From positions 1-64,000 of the forward strand of contig NZ_ACLQ01000003.1 in assembly GCF_000174755.1 (NCBI RefSeq): a DNA stretch of 64,000 nucleotides, in the 5' to 3' direction. Both the position numbers and the translations under genes were made by a program. Under the pieces are notes generated by a model. The model did not search any database, was not told where the DNA came from, and saw only the letters and a program-made list of their open reading frames with translations. Positions 17,050 to 25,495 of the stretch are shown piece by piece (the first letter of the stretch is position 1; every line of letters starts with the position of its first letter). Source of the DNA: Capnocytophaga gingivalis ATCC 33624. Its GTDB lineage: Bacteria; Bacteroidota; Bacteroidia; Flavobacteriales; Flavobacteriaceae.

Positions 17050-17508
17050 TTAGGTTTCCCAAAACAGTAAAAGAGCTTCTTCAATGGCGGTGGTATCGTC
17101 TGCAGTGGTATGACAATTGGGGTCGGTGCATATCCAGCGCAGGTATTGAGCGACTGCTTGTTTTTGCTGAGCGTTTAGCAATGAGAATTGTTGCTCTTTG
17201 TACCGGTCTAAATGGATGAATGTATAGACAAGGTCAAAACGGAACAGCCCTTGTAGGTCGGCAATAAGGAAAGCGGGCAGGTGAAATCGCATTCCTTTGG
17301 GGGCGAAATAGCAGAGGGCTACATAATATTGGTTGAGAAGCTCTACAGGTATCTTGTGCCAATGGGTTTGCTCATCTTGCTTGCGACAGCGGGTGCGTTC
17401 TTCGGCTGAGGCATAATCATCCATAGCATTGCCCTCGCTGAGCCCTATGCCGTTGCCTAAGGTAACGCCAGAAAAGGCTTGCTGTATGGTGTGAATGAGG
17501 TTTGTCAT
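17050..17508 (-). CDS. DUF6714-family protein
   Basis: A 152-aa soluble protein. Recognisable family features are IQQAFSGVTLGNGIGL, a central MDDYASAEER, THWHKIPVELL, and the characteristic GMRFHLPAFLIADL. The family is uncharacterised and is usually found in clusters of small accessory proteins. It lies 13 bases downstream of the AlbA_2 gene and is probably in the same transcript. Confidence 0.72.
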   Translation of the reverse strand: MTNLIHTIQQAFSGVTLGNGIGLSEGNAMDDYASAEERTRCRKQDEQTHWHKIPVELLNQYYVALCYFAPKGMRFHLPAFLIADLQGLFRFDLVYTFIHLDRYKEQQFSLLNAQQKQAVAQYLRWICTDPNCHTTADDTTAIEEALLLFWET

Positions 17509-17521
17509 TTTGCTGATTTTC

Positions 17522-19324
17522 TCATTTGTTGATTACTACATACTTCTGAGTAGGAGCATTTTTACTCTCTACAGAAGTCATTTGTAGCACATCGCCTAAC
17601 AAAGGATTTATATATTTTCTTTTCATCTTATAGCGGTCAGAGAAACCTAATTCTTGTGCTATTTCTTGCAAGGTGTGAGGTTCTTGACAAAAAGCTATAA
17701 TACGCTCAATAATTTTTTCTTTTTTATTACTCCTTGCCTTTTCTACTCCTTGCCTTTTTACTCCTTGCCTTTTTACTCCTTGCCTTTTTACTCCTTGAGT
17801 TTTACTCCTTGAGTTTTCTACTCCTTGAGTATACTCTTTGTTAATAGCATAAGTAGTCCAACGCCCTTTGTTAGTGGATAATAGCATATCTTTTGCTACT
17901 AAGGCATAGAGTAGTTTTCCTGCTTCTAACGGATTTTTGTCAAGGAGTAATTGCACTGTATTATTAGCAATAATCCCCTCACTAAACGTTGTAGCCAAAA
18001 TAAGTTGCTCTTCTTTTTCTATTTCTTTATAATCATCACCATAGATTTCCAAAAGCTGTGTTTCACATTCAGACGATATTAGTGAAATCATAGAAAGAGT
18101 AAGTTCTACCAAGTGCAAATCGGGACGTTCGCTTAATAGAGGTCTGCGCCAGTTTTCTTTTTTGCAAGCCTCTAAAATAGTAGGAAATCCAGAGCCTATA
18201 TTCTCACCGAAACCAATCATTCTAAAAATAGCTTGTATATGAGGATTTCGCGCTTTGGAGTGCCCTCCTTCATAAATATCAACTACAGGTATTTTAAGTG
18301 AACCGGGATTAGAAAATACAAACCGATTGTCATACTTCTCTACTTTTAAAACTCCTGTTAGCATATAATCAGTATGAATAATTAGATTTGTAAGTGCCTC
18401 ACGAATAGCTTTGTGTAGCAAACTATCATCTTCGCGTTCCATACCTTTGAGACTGAAAGGGCGCTTGATATCGCTAATAAGTTTGGATTGTACCCGCATA
18501 AAGAAGTTATAGAGGTTATTCTCCCAACGCCCATCGTAAGTTAAGCGATCGCTCCAACGGCTTTCCTCTTCTAAGTTAGTATAATCAAGATAATCCATAC
18601 GGATATTATCAAAGCGTTCTCTTATAGAAAGTCCTTTGCCAAAGAGAAGCAAACCTGCCAATGTAAGCCCTTCTCTACCTGTATTTCTATCTTTGGTATA
18701 AGCCCCTATATTGAGTAAAAAATCCTTATCATCATAATCATTCCAGATATGGTCGGGGTTAGCAGTTCTAAATCTGTTGCGATAGGCACTAAGGGTAGCA
18801 CTATCAATATCATCTGTATTATAATGTTCTATCAGTATTCCGTCATTCCCGCTATCATTGGCATCACGAATCATTGCTTTCACATCTTCTTCAGTGCAGT
18901 GATAATCCCCCTCATAATTTCGTTTAAAGGCACCATTCATCATATTGCCATTGATATAGATAGGGCGTTGCCTATAATCAGCTTGAGGAACAGTGATACA
19001 CATTAAAGAAACACCTTCGTAATCTATAATTTCAACATCGCTATCAGTAAGGATATTACGATTTACTTTATTACTATTGAGTGTATCAAAAAACTCTTTT
19101 CTCAATTTCTGTGGATTCGTGATTCCTGTAATTTCAAAATGATTGGCTTCACCTGCAAACTTGATATTTTCAGTAATACCCAGAACAATAATACCTCCAA
19201 TAGTGTTGGCAAAGGAAGAATAAGTTTCCCATACCGACTTTGGAATATTATTTTCGGCTTTCTTGCATTCAAAGGAGATGCGCTCTCCTACTTTTAGCAA
19301 TACTTTTATATCTGTTGCATCCAT
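17522..19324 (-). CDS. AlbA_2 (Schlafen-like) and HATPase domain protein, RecG-like family
   Basis: A 600-aa protein. Residues about 12-125 form an AlbA_2/Schlafen-type putative nucleic-acid-binding domain (ISFECKKAENNIPKSVWETYSSFAN, then GGIIVLGITE). Residues about 300-400 are a GHKL-type ATP-binding domain of the HATPase_c_4 class (IREALTNLIIHTDY, FSNPGSLKIP, GFGENIGSGFPTI). The C-terminal part ends in a winged-helix-like segment. It is often mislabelled as an ATP-dependent helicase, but no helicase motifs are present. Residues about 500-535 consist of tandem QGV-containing pentapeptides encoded by a 15-bp DNA repeat. Function is probably regulatory or defence-related; that is inference. 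Confidence 0.85.
   Translation of the reverse strand: MDATDIKVLLKVGERISFECKKAENNIPKSVWETYSSFANTIGGIIVLGITENIKFAGEANHFEITGITNPQKLRKEFFDTLNSNKVNRNILTDSDVEIIDYEGVSLMCITVPQADYRQRPIYINGNMMNGAFKRNYEGDYHCTEEDVKAMIRDANDSGNDGILIEHYNTDDIDSATLSAYRNRFRTANPDHIWNDYDDKDFLLNIGAYTKDRNTGREGLTLAGLLLFGKGLSIRERFDNIRMDYLDYTNLEEESRWSDRLTYDGRWENNLYNFFMRVQSKLISDIKRPFSLKGMEREDDSLLHKAIREALTNLIIHTDYMLTGVLKVEKYDNRFVFSNPGSLKIPVVDIYEGGHSKARNPHIQAIFRMIGFGENIGSGFPTILEACKKENWRRPLLSERPDLHLVELTLSMISLISSECETQLLEIYGDDYKEIEKEEQLILATTFSEGIIANNTVQLLLDKNPLEAGKLLYALVAKDMLLSTNKGRWTTYAINKEYTQGVENSRSKTQGVKRQGVKRQGVKRQGVEKARSNKKEKIIERIIAFCQEPHTLQEIAQELGFSDRYKMKRKYINPLLGDVLQMTSVESKNAPTQKYVVINK
17729..17828. repeat. In-frame 15-bp tandem repeat inside the AlbA_2 gene
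   Basis: Seven copies of ACTCCTTG followed by a T-rich half-unit (starts near 17729, 17745, 17760, 17775, 17790, 17804, 17820), mostly 15 bp apart. On the coding strand they encode KRQGV-like pentapeptides between the ATPase and the C-terminal winged helix. Copy number can change without losing frame. Confidence 0.85.
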
Positions 19325-19368
19325 AATTGATAATCAATTCTGTAATTCTTTTTAGATTGTTCTCCTCT

Positions 19369-20370
19369 CTACTTCACCCTACACCCCGTAGCTTCTGCTG
19401 CCTTGCACACGAAATCATAGAGTTGCTGACTCAGTTCAGCTTCTTCTAGATGTTTGAATGAAAAATTATTAGGATGTGCTACTTCGTAAGGGGTTGTAGT
19501 GTGCGGAGCGTAGAATAATTTTGCGTATTCTATCAATTTCTCTTTTAAAGGACTATCGCTGCTTTCAATAGCAGTGAGCAAATAGTTGTGAAATTCATCG
19601 GTTACTTTGAATACACAATTGTTTTTTGAGGGTTTCACTTTATCCAAATAACAAAATGACTGAAAGCTACACATTATGATATCCGCCTTAGAGAAATCTA
19701 CGCCATCCATTCTGTTATCCACTTTTTCAGGCGGAATAATCTCACCCTTACGCAGGTCTCCTGTCTTTTCTGCTCCGTAAAACGAGCAGTCGTATAAGAG
19801 CCCTTCAAAGGTACAGTTTTTCAGATTGGAATACCAAAAAAGCGCCTTGTGGATTTCTCCGCTAAATAGGCAGTCCTCTAACAATTTACAACTATTGAAC
19901 TTTAAGCGGACATTCTTTTTGATTTGGGTAAAGCGACAGTCTTTTAGTGTAGCTCCTATAAATTCTCCCCATTTGTATTTGCAACCAGCAAAACTGCACG
20001 ATAAGAAGGTGGCTCCATTTCCACAAATAGCATAGGCACTCAATTGAAACATGCTTTCGTCGAAAATAACGTGATCAATCACAGGGGTAAAATCGTCTGT
20101 TTCTTCAATAGCAAAATACTGCCATACCGAGCCCGTAAAATCAGCATAAGATAGGGAGGTATGGAGGGGTTTGGATATGTTTTCCCACATATAGCCATTT
20201 CGCAAAGGAACTTGCGCTCTTTCGCCTATGAGCTTAATCCCGCGAAAGTCCTGCAAGCCCTCTTCGGTAAGTCCGAAAGGAGATACACTAAGGTTTTGAG
20301 TTGCTGTGAGCACTTCTTGCAAAGTAGGATAAACATCCCATCGCTTTTTGAGTTTTGTTGATATTGCCAT
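19369..20370 (-). CDS. Pentapeptide-repeat-like protein
   Basis: A 333-aa soluble protein. The central part (about residues 100-240) has degenerate pentapeptide-like turns (ATFLSCSFAGCKYKW, ATLKDCRFTQI, CKLLEDCLFSGE, SNLKNCTFEGLLYDCSFYGAE, VDFSKADIIMCSF), consistent with a right-handed beta-helix rich in Cys and Phe. N- and C-terminal caps are helical. Function unknown; such helices are usually binding scaffolds. It lies 44 bases upstream of the AlbA_2 gene in the same orientation. Confidence 0.72.
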   Translation of the reverse strand: MAISTKLKKRWDVYPTLQEVLTATQNLSVSPFGLTEEGLQDFRGIKLIGERAQVPLRNGYMWENISKPLHTSLSYADFTGSVWQYFAIEETDDFTPVIDHVIFDESMFQLSAYAICGNGATFLSCSFAGCKYKWGEFIGATLKDCRFTQIKKNVRLKFNSCKLLEDCLFSGEIHKALFWYSNLKNCTFEGLLYDCSFYGAEKTGDLRKGEIIPPEKVDNRMDGVDFSKADIIMCSFQSFCYLDKVKPSKNNCVFKVTDEFHNYLLTAIESSDSPLKEKLIEYAKLFYAPHTTTPYEVAHPNNFSFKHLEEAELSQQLYDFVCKAAEATGCRVK

Positions 20371-20426
20371 AGGAGTTAGTTTGCTTGCTAATTATAGGGC
20401 AAAGTATAGTATATAATTCTCTTCCC

Positions 20427-21083
20427 TTACCAACATCTTGGTTCATGAAGAATCACATTGTTTTTATTTATTCGTTTTTCAAGTTCTAAAAAATGCTGGA
20501 GTGCCGTCTTGGATAGATTTTTGTTGGAGAGGACTGCATCAAATGAATATACAGGGAGTTCCCACTCCGCCCCAATGATTTCGAAGGTTTCTTGTAAAGG
20601 AATAAGGTAAGTCTCCACTGTTTTATGGGGTGGTGTATATCTTTCTTTTGAGCCACCTATAGTAATGGAAGCGATGACTACCTTGTCTTTGAATCTGCCC
20701 GAAAGATTATTACCTGGGAAATAGTCATATAACACATCGTCTATCCATTTTTTTAAAAGTGCTGGCGTGCTGTACCAATAGAAAGGAAACTGTAGGACGA
20801 TAAAATCAGCATTCTTTATAGCTTCTTGTTCTGCTTTTATATTGATTTGATAATCAGGATAAAGCTTGTCCAATCTACGGATACTGATTTGCTCTCCGAA
20901 ATGTTTTTCTAATTCTTTTAGAATAACTTTATTCACATTGGAATTCTCTAAATGAGGATGTCCTGAGATAACTAAAATTTTACTTGCTGGTGAAAAAACC
21001 TTATATGTTTTGGACTGTGAAAACAACATAAGAGGAAATCCTACAAGAAACAATAGAAAAGAAATGTTTTTTAATGATCTCAT
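20427..21083 (-). CDS. Flavodoxin-fold NAD(P)H oxidoreductase with signal peptide
   Basis: A 218-aa protein of the NQO/MdaB/KefF type: ILVISGHPHLENSNVNK (residues about 36-52, flavin-phosphate loop), then IVLQFPFYWYSTPALLKKWIDDVLYDYFPG (about 95-125) as in quinone reductases, and a GGSKERYTPP loop. Unusually, residues 1-23 (MRSLKNISFLLFLVGFPLML, then FSQ) look like a signal peptide, suggesting export, although family members are normally cytoplasmic. An in-frame later start would cut into the fold. Likely quinone or flavin reduction; substrate unknown. Confidence 0.85.
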   Translation of the reverse strand: MRSLKNISFLLFLVGFPLMLFSQSKTYKVFSPASKILVISGHPHLENSNVNKVILKELEKHFGEQISIRRLDKLYPDYQINIKAEQEAIKNADFIVLQFPFYWYSTPALLKKWIDDVLYDYFPGNNLSGRFKDKVVIASITIGGSKERYTPPHKTVETYLIPLQETFEIIGAEWELPVYSFDAVLSNKNLSKTALQHFLELEKRINKNNVILHEPRCW

Positions 21084-21130
21084 AGTGGAATAGTATTAAA
21101 TAAGCCTGGTATTCTATCTATTTACATCTT

Positions 21131-22351
21131 TCATATACCCAACTGTGAGCATTCGCTGGCTTTACTAAAAATAAGCGTTGAACAGTTTCCTCCAAATCCG
21201 AACGAATTGGATAGTACATGCCTAATGGGTTTGCGCTTGAGTGTTGTCTGTGGACGAAGAGGCACCTCTGGCATAGGGCTTTGCCAGTTCAGGTTAGGCC
21301 ATACCGCTCCTTCTTGGATCGCCAAAAGACTAAATATCGCCTCCACGGCAGAAGCTACCGCCAAGGTATGCCCTGTGAAAGGTTTTGTAGAACTAAAGTC
21401 AGGTACTTCTTCACCGAAGATACGCATGAGAGCACGGCTTTCTGAGAGGTCATTATTCACTGTGGCCGTACCATGCGCATTGATGTAGTCAATATCAGTA
21501 GGAGCAAGACCACTTAGATGGAGTGCTCTCTCCATAGCCAAAAAAGCCCCTTCCCCTTCTTCAGAGGAGGCCGTTTGATGGTAGGCATCATTGGCATTGC
21601 CCCAGCCCGAGAGTACTCCCCATATCTTTCGCCCCTTCTCAAGAGCTTCCTCTTGAGATTCTAAGACGAGAAAAGCAGCGGCTTCTCCTAAGTTCAAGCC
21701 CTTGCGATGTGCATCGAAGGGGGTACAATCCATATCAGAAAGAATCATTAGGGTATTAAAGCCGTTAATGGTAAATTTCGAAAGGGCATCAGCACCCCCT
21801 ACCACAACTCTCTTGGCTCTTCGGGAGCGAATGAGCTGAGCTCCTGTGATAATAGCATTGGCAGAGGAGGAACAAGCAGTACTAAGACTTGTCACCATGC
21901 CTTTGATCCCGAAGTAATCAGCTATCTGGGCGGTTACCTCGCCTATATTGTGGGTGTGGATATAGCGACGCAGCTCAGGAGCAGTCGTATATTCATAAAA
22001 ATAGCGCTCAGTAATATCCATTCCTGCGACAGAGGAAGCCATCACTAAGGGTATTTGCGTAATTTCATCCTTGCTCAGCCCAGCACTCTGCAAAGCCTCA
22101 CCAAGAGCTTCAATACCTAAGAAAGAAGTACGTGAATAGGCATTGATAGGGGGAATCCCCAAGGAAGCAGCAAGCTCCTCATTGGAGCGCTTGATCTCCC
22201 CTACCTTGATATGTTCCCTATGGAGGGTCTCTATATAGTCTATCCGAGAAATCCCTGTGCTACCCAAGAGCAAGCGCTCTGTATGTATGGGTAGCCCCTG
22301 ACCAAGAGAGGAGCTGATACCCACACCAGTGATGACAATTCTATCACCCAT
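21131..22351 (-). CDS. Beta-ketoacyl-ACP synthase, FabF-like
   Basis: A 406-aa thiolase-fold condensing enzyme. The catalytic Cys160 is in STACSSSANAI. The active-site histidines are in NAHGTATVNND and TKPFTGHTLAVASAVEAI. The N terminus RIVITGVGISSSLGQG is typical. It closely follows the style of ketosynthases from flexirubin and aryl-polyene clusters rather than primary FabF, but that is a judgement by eye. The upstream gene, two bases away, encodes a dedicated acyl carrier protein. No other pathway genes (AT, dehydratase, ketoreductase) adjoin, so the pair may add one elongation step for a pathway encoded elsewhere. Confidence 0.9.
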   Translation of the reverse strand: MGDRIVITGVGISSSLGQGLPIHTERLLLGSTGISRIDYIETLHREHIKVGEIKRSNEELAASLGIPPINAYSRTSFLGIEALGEALQSAGLSKDEITQIPLVMASSVAGMDITERYFYEYTTAPELRRYIHTHNIGEVTAQIADYFGIKGMVTSLSTACSSSANAIITGAQLIRSRRAKRVVVGGADALSKFTINGFNTLMILSDMDCTPFDAHRKGLNLGEAAAFLVLESQEEALEKGRKIWGVLSGWGNANDAYHQTASSEEGEGAFLAMERALHLSGLAPTDIDYINAHGTATVNNDLSESRALMRIFGEEVPDFSSTKPFTGHTLAVASAVEAIFSLLAIQEGAVWPNLNWQSPMPEVPLRPQTTLKRKPIRHVLSNSFGFGGNCSTLIFSKASECSQLGI

Positions 22352-22353
22352 AG

Positions 22354-22614
22354 CTATTTGGTTCTATGCTTTTGTATATAGTCCGCCATAGTCTGAATAG
22401 AGTAGAATATATCTCTTCCCTGCTTAGGATCAGCCAAACGAATACCATATTCCTTATCCAAAAGGACAATAAGTTCCAGAGCGTCGATAGAATCCAAACC
22501 TAAACCTTCTGCTCCAAAAAGAGGAGTATCAGTCTTTATATCTTCTGGAGTCATTTCCTCCAAGTTAAGCACTTCTATTACTTTTTCTTTTAGTTCTTTA
22601 ATAAGTGTATCCAT
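22354..22614 (-). CDS. Acyl carrier protein
   Basis: An 86-aa acidic four-helix protein. The phosphopantetheine attachment site is Ser42 in GLGLDSIDALEL, with the typical following segment LIVLLDKEYGIRL. It is longer and more divergent than a primary AcpP and is paired with the ketosynthase two bases downstream, so it is probably specialised for that enzyme. A consensus promoter lies at 22641-22670. Confidence 0.93.
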   Translation of the reverse strand: MDTLIKELKEKVIEVLNLEEMTPEDIKTDTPLFGAEGLGLDSIDALELIVLLDKEYGIRLADPKQGRDIFYSIQTMADYIQKHRTK

Positions 22615-22640
22615 TTATTTATGTTATTTATAATTTTTTG

Positions 22641-22670
22641 CAAAGATACAATTTTAATTACAAATGACAA
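22641..22670 (-). promoter_or_regulatory. Promoter for the ACP-ketosynthase pair
   Basis: Minus strand TTG (22668-22670), 19 bases, TATCTTTG (22641-22648), about 27 bases before the ACP ATG. Confidence 0.7.
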
Positions 22671-22690
22671 ATGACTAACAACAATTCTTT

Positions 22691-22773
22691 AGCGGTGAGC
22701 AGTGAACAGAGAACAGTGAGCAATAACAAATTGATCATTGATCATTAATCATTAACCATTGATCATTAATCTG
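22691..22773. repeat. Short degenerate tandem repeats between divergent genes
   Basis: A GTGA(G/A)CAGTGA-like stretch followed by repeated ATTGATC and ATTAATC heptamers. Similar ATTAATGATTAAT-type tracts occur at 46190, 49123 and 50090. They look like slippage-prone filler between genes; no protein or promoter function assigned. Confidence 0.6.
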
Positions 22774-22808
22774 ACACCTAAATAAATCCTAATTTCTATT
22801 AAAAACTT

Positions 22809-22837
22809 TTTGCTTTGAAAAAAAAAACCGACCTTTG
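22809..22837 (+). promoter_or_regulatory. Promoter for M23 peptidase gene
   Basis: TTTG (22809-22812), 17 bases, GACCTTTG (22830-22837). A reasonable match. If used, it places transcription start downstream of the first possible ATG (22815) and supports the ATG at 22863. Confidence 0.5.
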
Positions 22838-22862
22838 CTCTCCCAATTACGTATTGTCACAT

Positions 22863-24164
22863 ATGAAGAGACTTTTTCAAGGAAGCATACTACTGATAGG
22901 CCTTGCAGCCCTTATACCCTCTTGTAAGAGAGAACCCAAAACCGAACCACAATCTACTGTGGTTGAGACTCCTCCACCTCCTAAGCCTGTATACGAATAT
23001 GGCTTTAACCTCTTAGAATACAATATTGTCAAGGATACCCTAAAGCAGGGGGATACCTTCGGTGCCCTACTGGGTGCTCAGCATATTTCTGCTCAGAAAG
23101 TTGCTGAAATCGCCGACCTCTCCAAGGAACTGATCCGTCCAAAGAATTTCCGTGCTGGACAACCCTATGCCTTAGTCTATGACAAAAAACAACCTGATTC
23201 CTTAGCTTACTTTGTGTACCAACCTGATTTGTTGCACTTTATAGAAATCAAGCTCCGAGATTCTTTGGCAATTCGCAGGATAGACCGCAAGGTGACCATC
23301 GTAGAGAGAGAAGGAGGAGGGTATATCAAAAACAACCTTATCGATGATGTAATGAAGTCTGGCATGTCCTTTGCAGCTGCCTATAAGCTCTCTCAGATCT
23401 TTGACTATACCATCGACTTTTTTCACCTTCAGGAAGATGATAAGTTCAAGATTATCTATGACGAGCGCTATGTGGACGACACTATCAATGCAGGCTTGGT
23501 AAGAGTGAAAGCAGCTTTCTTCGAACACAAAGGGAAACCTTACTATGCTTTTCATTTCCAGAGCGATACCACCAAAGCAGGTGGCTACTATGATGAGAAT
23601 GGGAACATGATGAAGCGTATGTTCCTGAAGTCTCCTTTGGACATCTTCCGTATCACCTCCCACTATGGTATGCGCTACCATCCTATCCTCCATCGTATGA
23701 AAGGGCATTTTGGGACAGACTATGCTGCACCTACAGGAACCCCTATCCGTGCTACAGCCAGTGGAACAGTAACTCAGGCAGGTTATGGCTCAGGCAACGG
23801 AAACTATGTAAAAATACGCCATGACAAGACCTACGAGACTCAATACTTACACATGTCCAAAATCATTGCTCGCAAGGGACAACATGTATCCCAAGGGGAT
23901 GTAATCGGGCTGGTGGGTAGTACAGGGCTCGCTACAGGACCTCACGTATGTTACCGCTTTTGGAAAAATGGGGTGCAGATAGACCCTCTGAAGGAGAAAC
24001 TCCCTGAGGCGACTCCTATCGATGGAGCTCTCAAGCCTCGGTATATGGAGTTTGTCACTCCGCTGAAAAAGCAATTGGACGCCGTTCCTTATGCTAATAT
24101 ACAGACGACAGAGACCACTTCTGGCTCAGCCGACACCCCCGTGGATACCCTCCCTACCAAGTAA
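22863..24164 (+). CDS. M23-family peptidase lipoprotein
   Basis: 433 aa from ATG 22863, which begins the lipoprotein signal (MKRLFQGSILL, lipobox ending IPSC); the ATG at 22815 would precede it with non-signal residues and overlaps the promoter. The N-terminal domain (about 45-250) is a typical M23-associated region. The M23 core has GHFGTDYAAPTGTP (metal-binding His and Asp), TQYLHMSK, and GLATGPHVCYRFW where the family usually has HxH, so here the second His is Cys. Members cleave peptidoglycan cross-links or activate amidases. The next gene, cysN, starts 25 bases after its stop. Confidence 0.88.
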   Translation: MKRLFQGSILLIGLAALIPSCKREPKTEPQSTVVETPPPPKPVYEYGFNLLEYNIVKDTLKQGDTFGALLGAQHISAQKVAEIADLSKELIRPKNFRAGQPYALVYDKKQPDSLAYFVYQPDLLHFIEIKLRDSLAIRRIDRKVTIVEREGGGYIKNNLIDDVMKSGMSFAAAYKLSQIFDYTIDFFHLQEDDKFKIIYDERYVDDTINAGLVRVKAAFFEHKGKPYYAFHFQSDTTKAGGYYDENGNMMKRMFLKSPLDIFRITSHYGMRYHPILHRMKGHFGTDYAAPTGTPIRATASGTVTQAGYGSGNGNYVKIRHDKTYETQYLHMSKIIARKGQHVSQGDVIGLVGSTGLATGPHVCYRFWKNGVQIDPLKEKLPEATPIDGALKPRYMEFVTPLKKQLDAVPYANIQTTETTSGSADTPVDTLPTK

Positions 24165-24189
24165 CAAACCTTTAGACAACGATTAGACA

Positions 24190-25434
24190 ATGAATATATT
24201 AAGATTTATCACTGCTGGCAGTGTAGATGATGGAAAAAGTACCCTTATCGGTCGCTTGTTATACGATAGTAAAAGTATCTTGGCCGATCAGCTCGAAGCC
24301 TTAGAACAGCAATCTAAAAATAAAAATGATGATGGAATAGACTTGGCCATTCTCACTGATGGCTTACGTGCTGAGCGAGAACAAGGTATCACTATCGATG
24401 TGGCTTACCGCTATTTCGCCACGGATAAGCGCAAGTTCATCATTGCCGATGCCCCTGGACATATACAGTACACCCGTAATATGATCACGGGTGCTTCCAA
24501 CTCCGACCTTATCATTCTGCTTGTTGATGCTCGCAATGGGGTGACTGAACAGACTCGTAGACACTCTATCATTGCCTCCCTGCTTCACATCCCTGAGGTA
24601 GTGGTAGCCGTGAACAAAATGGACTTGGTGGGCTATGATCAAAAGGTATTTGACAATATCAAGAAAGAATACGAAGGTATAGCTAAACAACTAAACCTCA
24701 AGCAAGTACACTACTTCCCTATCTCCGCTTTTGTAGGAGATAATATAGTGAATACCACCAGCGCCATGCCTTGGTATCAGGGAGATTCCTTGCTTCATTT
24801 CTTAGAGAGAGTACAGATCAACAGCCATCCTTATGACAAGCCACGCTTCCAAGTACAGTACGTGATCCGCCCTCAGACAGAGGAGCTCCACGACTATCGA
24901 GGTTATGCAGGGCAAGTCCTCTCAGGCACCTATACCAAGGGAGATACCCTCACTATCCTTCCCCAAGGGGTTACCACTTCCCTAAGCCGTATAGAAGTTG
25001 ATGGGAAAGAAGTAGAAGAAGTACAAGCGGGTACCCCTGCGGTATTGCATATCAGCGATGATATAGACATCTCACGAGGGGATTATCTGGTCAAGGCAGA
25101 TAGTGAGCCACATATAGAACAAACCTTAGAAGCTACCCTCTGCTGGATGGATCGGCGAGAGCTGCAAGAAGGTAGCCGATACCTACTCCAACAGCGCGCC
25201 CGCCTTACCAAGGTGATTGTCAAAGAAATTATCTATAAAATAGATGTCAATACTCTTGCCCAAGATACTGAAAGCAAGAGTGTAAAGCTGAACGAGATAG
25301 CTAAGGTTCAACTCAAAGCCGCCTCGCCCCTTGTGTATGACCCTTTCGAAGAGAATCCTCCTATGGGCAGCGCTATTCTGATTGATGAAACCAGCAATGC
25401 TACTGTAGCAGGCGTTCTTATCAATGAGTTTTGA
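24190..25434 (+). CDS. cysN: Sulfate adenylyltransferase subunit 1 (GTPase), CysN
   Basis: A 414-aa translation-factor-type GTPase. G1 is GSVDDGKST (residues about 10-18), the G2 region is GLRAEREQGITIDVAYRYF, G3 is DAPGH, and G4 is NKMD, followed by EF-Tu-like beta-barrel domains 2 and 3. CysN regulates and energises the ATP sulfurylase CysD to make adenosine 5'-phosphosulfate. The N-terminal RFITAGSVDDGKST is diagnostic. No cysD or APS kinase gene adjoins; the upstream neighbour is the M23 peptidase. The catalytic partner must lie elsewhere if the enzyme is functional. Confidence 0.93.
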   Translation: MNILRFITAGSVDDGKSTLIGRLLYDSKSILADQLEALEQQSKNKNDDGIDLAILTDGLRAEREQGITIDVAYRYFATDKRKFIIADAPGHIQYTRNMITGASNSDLIILLVDARNGVTEQTRRHSIIASLLHIPEVVVAVNKMDLVGYDQKVFDNIKKEYEGIAKQLNLKQVHYFPISAFVGDNIVNTTSAMPWYQGDSLLHFLERVQINSHPYDKPRFQVQYVIRPQTEELHDYRGYAGQVLSGTYTKGDTLTILPQGVTTSLSRIEVDGKEVEEVQAGTPAVLHISDDIDISRGDYLVKADSEPHIEQTLEATLCWMDRRELQEGSRYLLQQRARLTKVIVKEIIYKIDVNTLAQDTESKSVKLNEIAKVQLKAASPLVYDPFEENPPMGSAILIDETSNATVAGVLINEF

Positions 25435-25495
25435 GTTTTGAGTTTTAAATTTTGAGTTACCAACAACTAACACCTAAGAACTAACAACTGTTTTT

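Noticed and set aside
17522-19324. An ATP-dependent helicase RecG
   Set aside because: Only the AlbA_2 and GHKL ATPase features are present; no helicase motifs.
22815-22862. An N-terminal extension of the M23 peptidase
   Set aside because: It would precede a normal lipoprotein signal and overlap the likely promoter.
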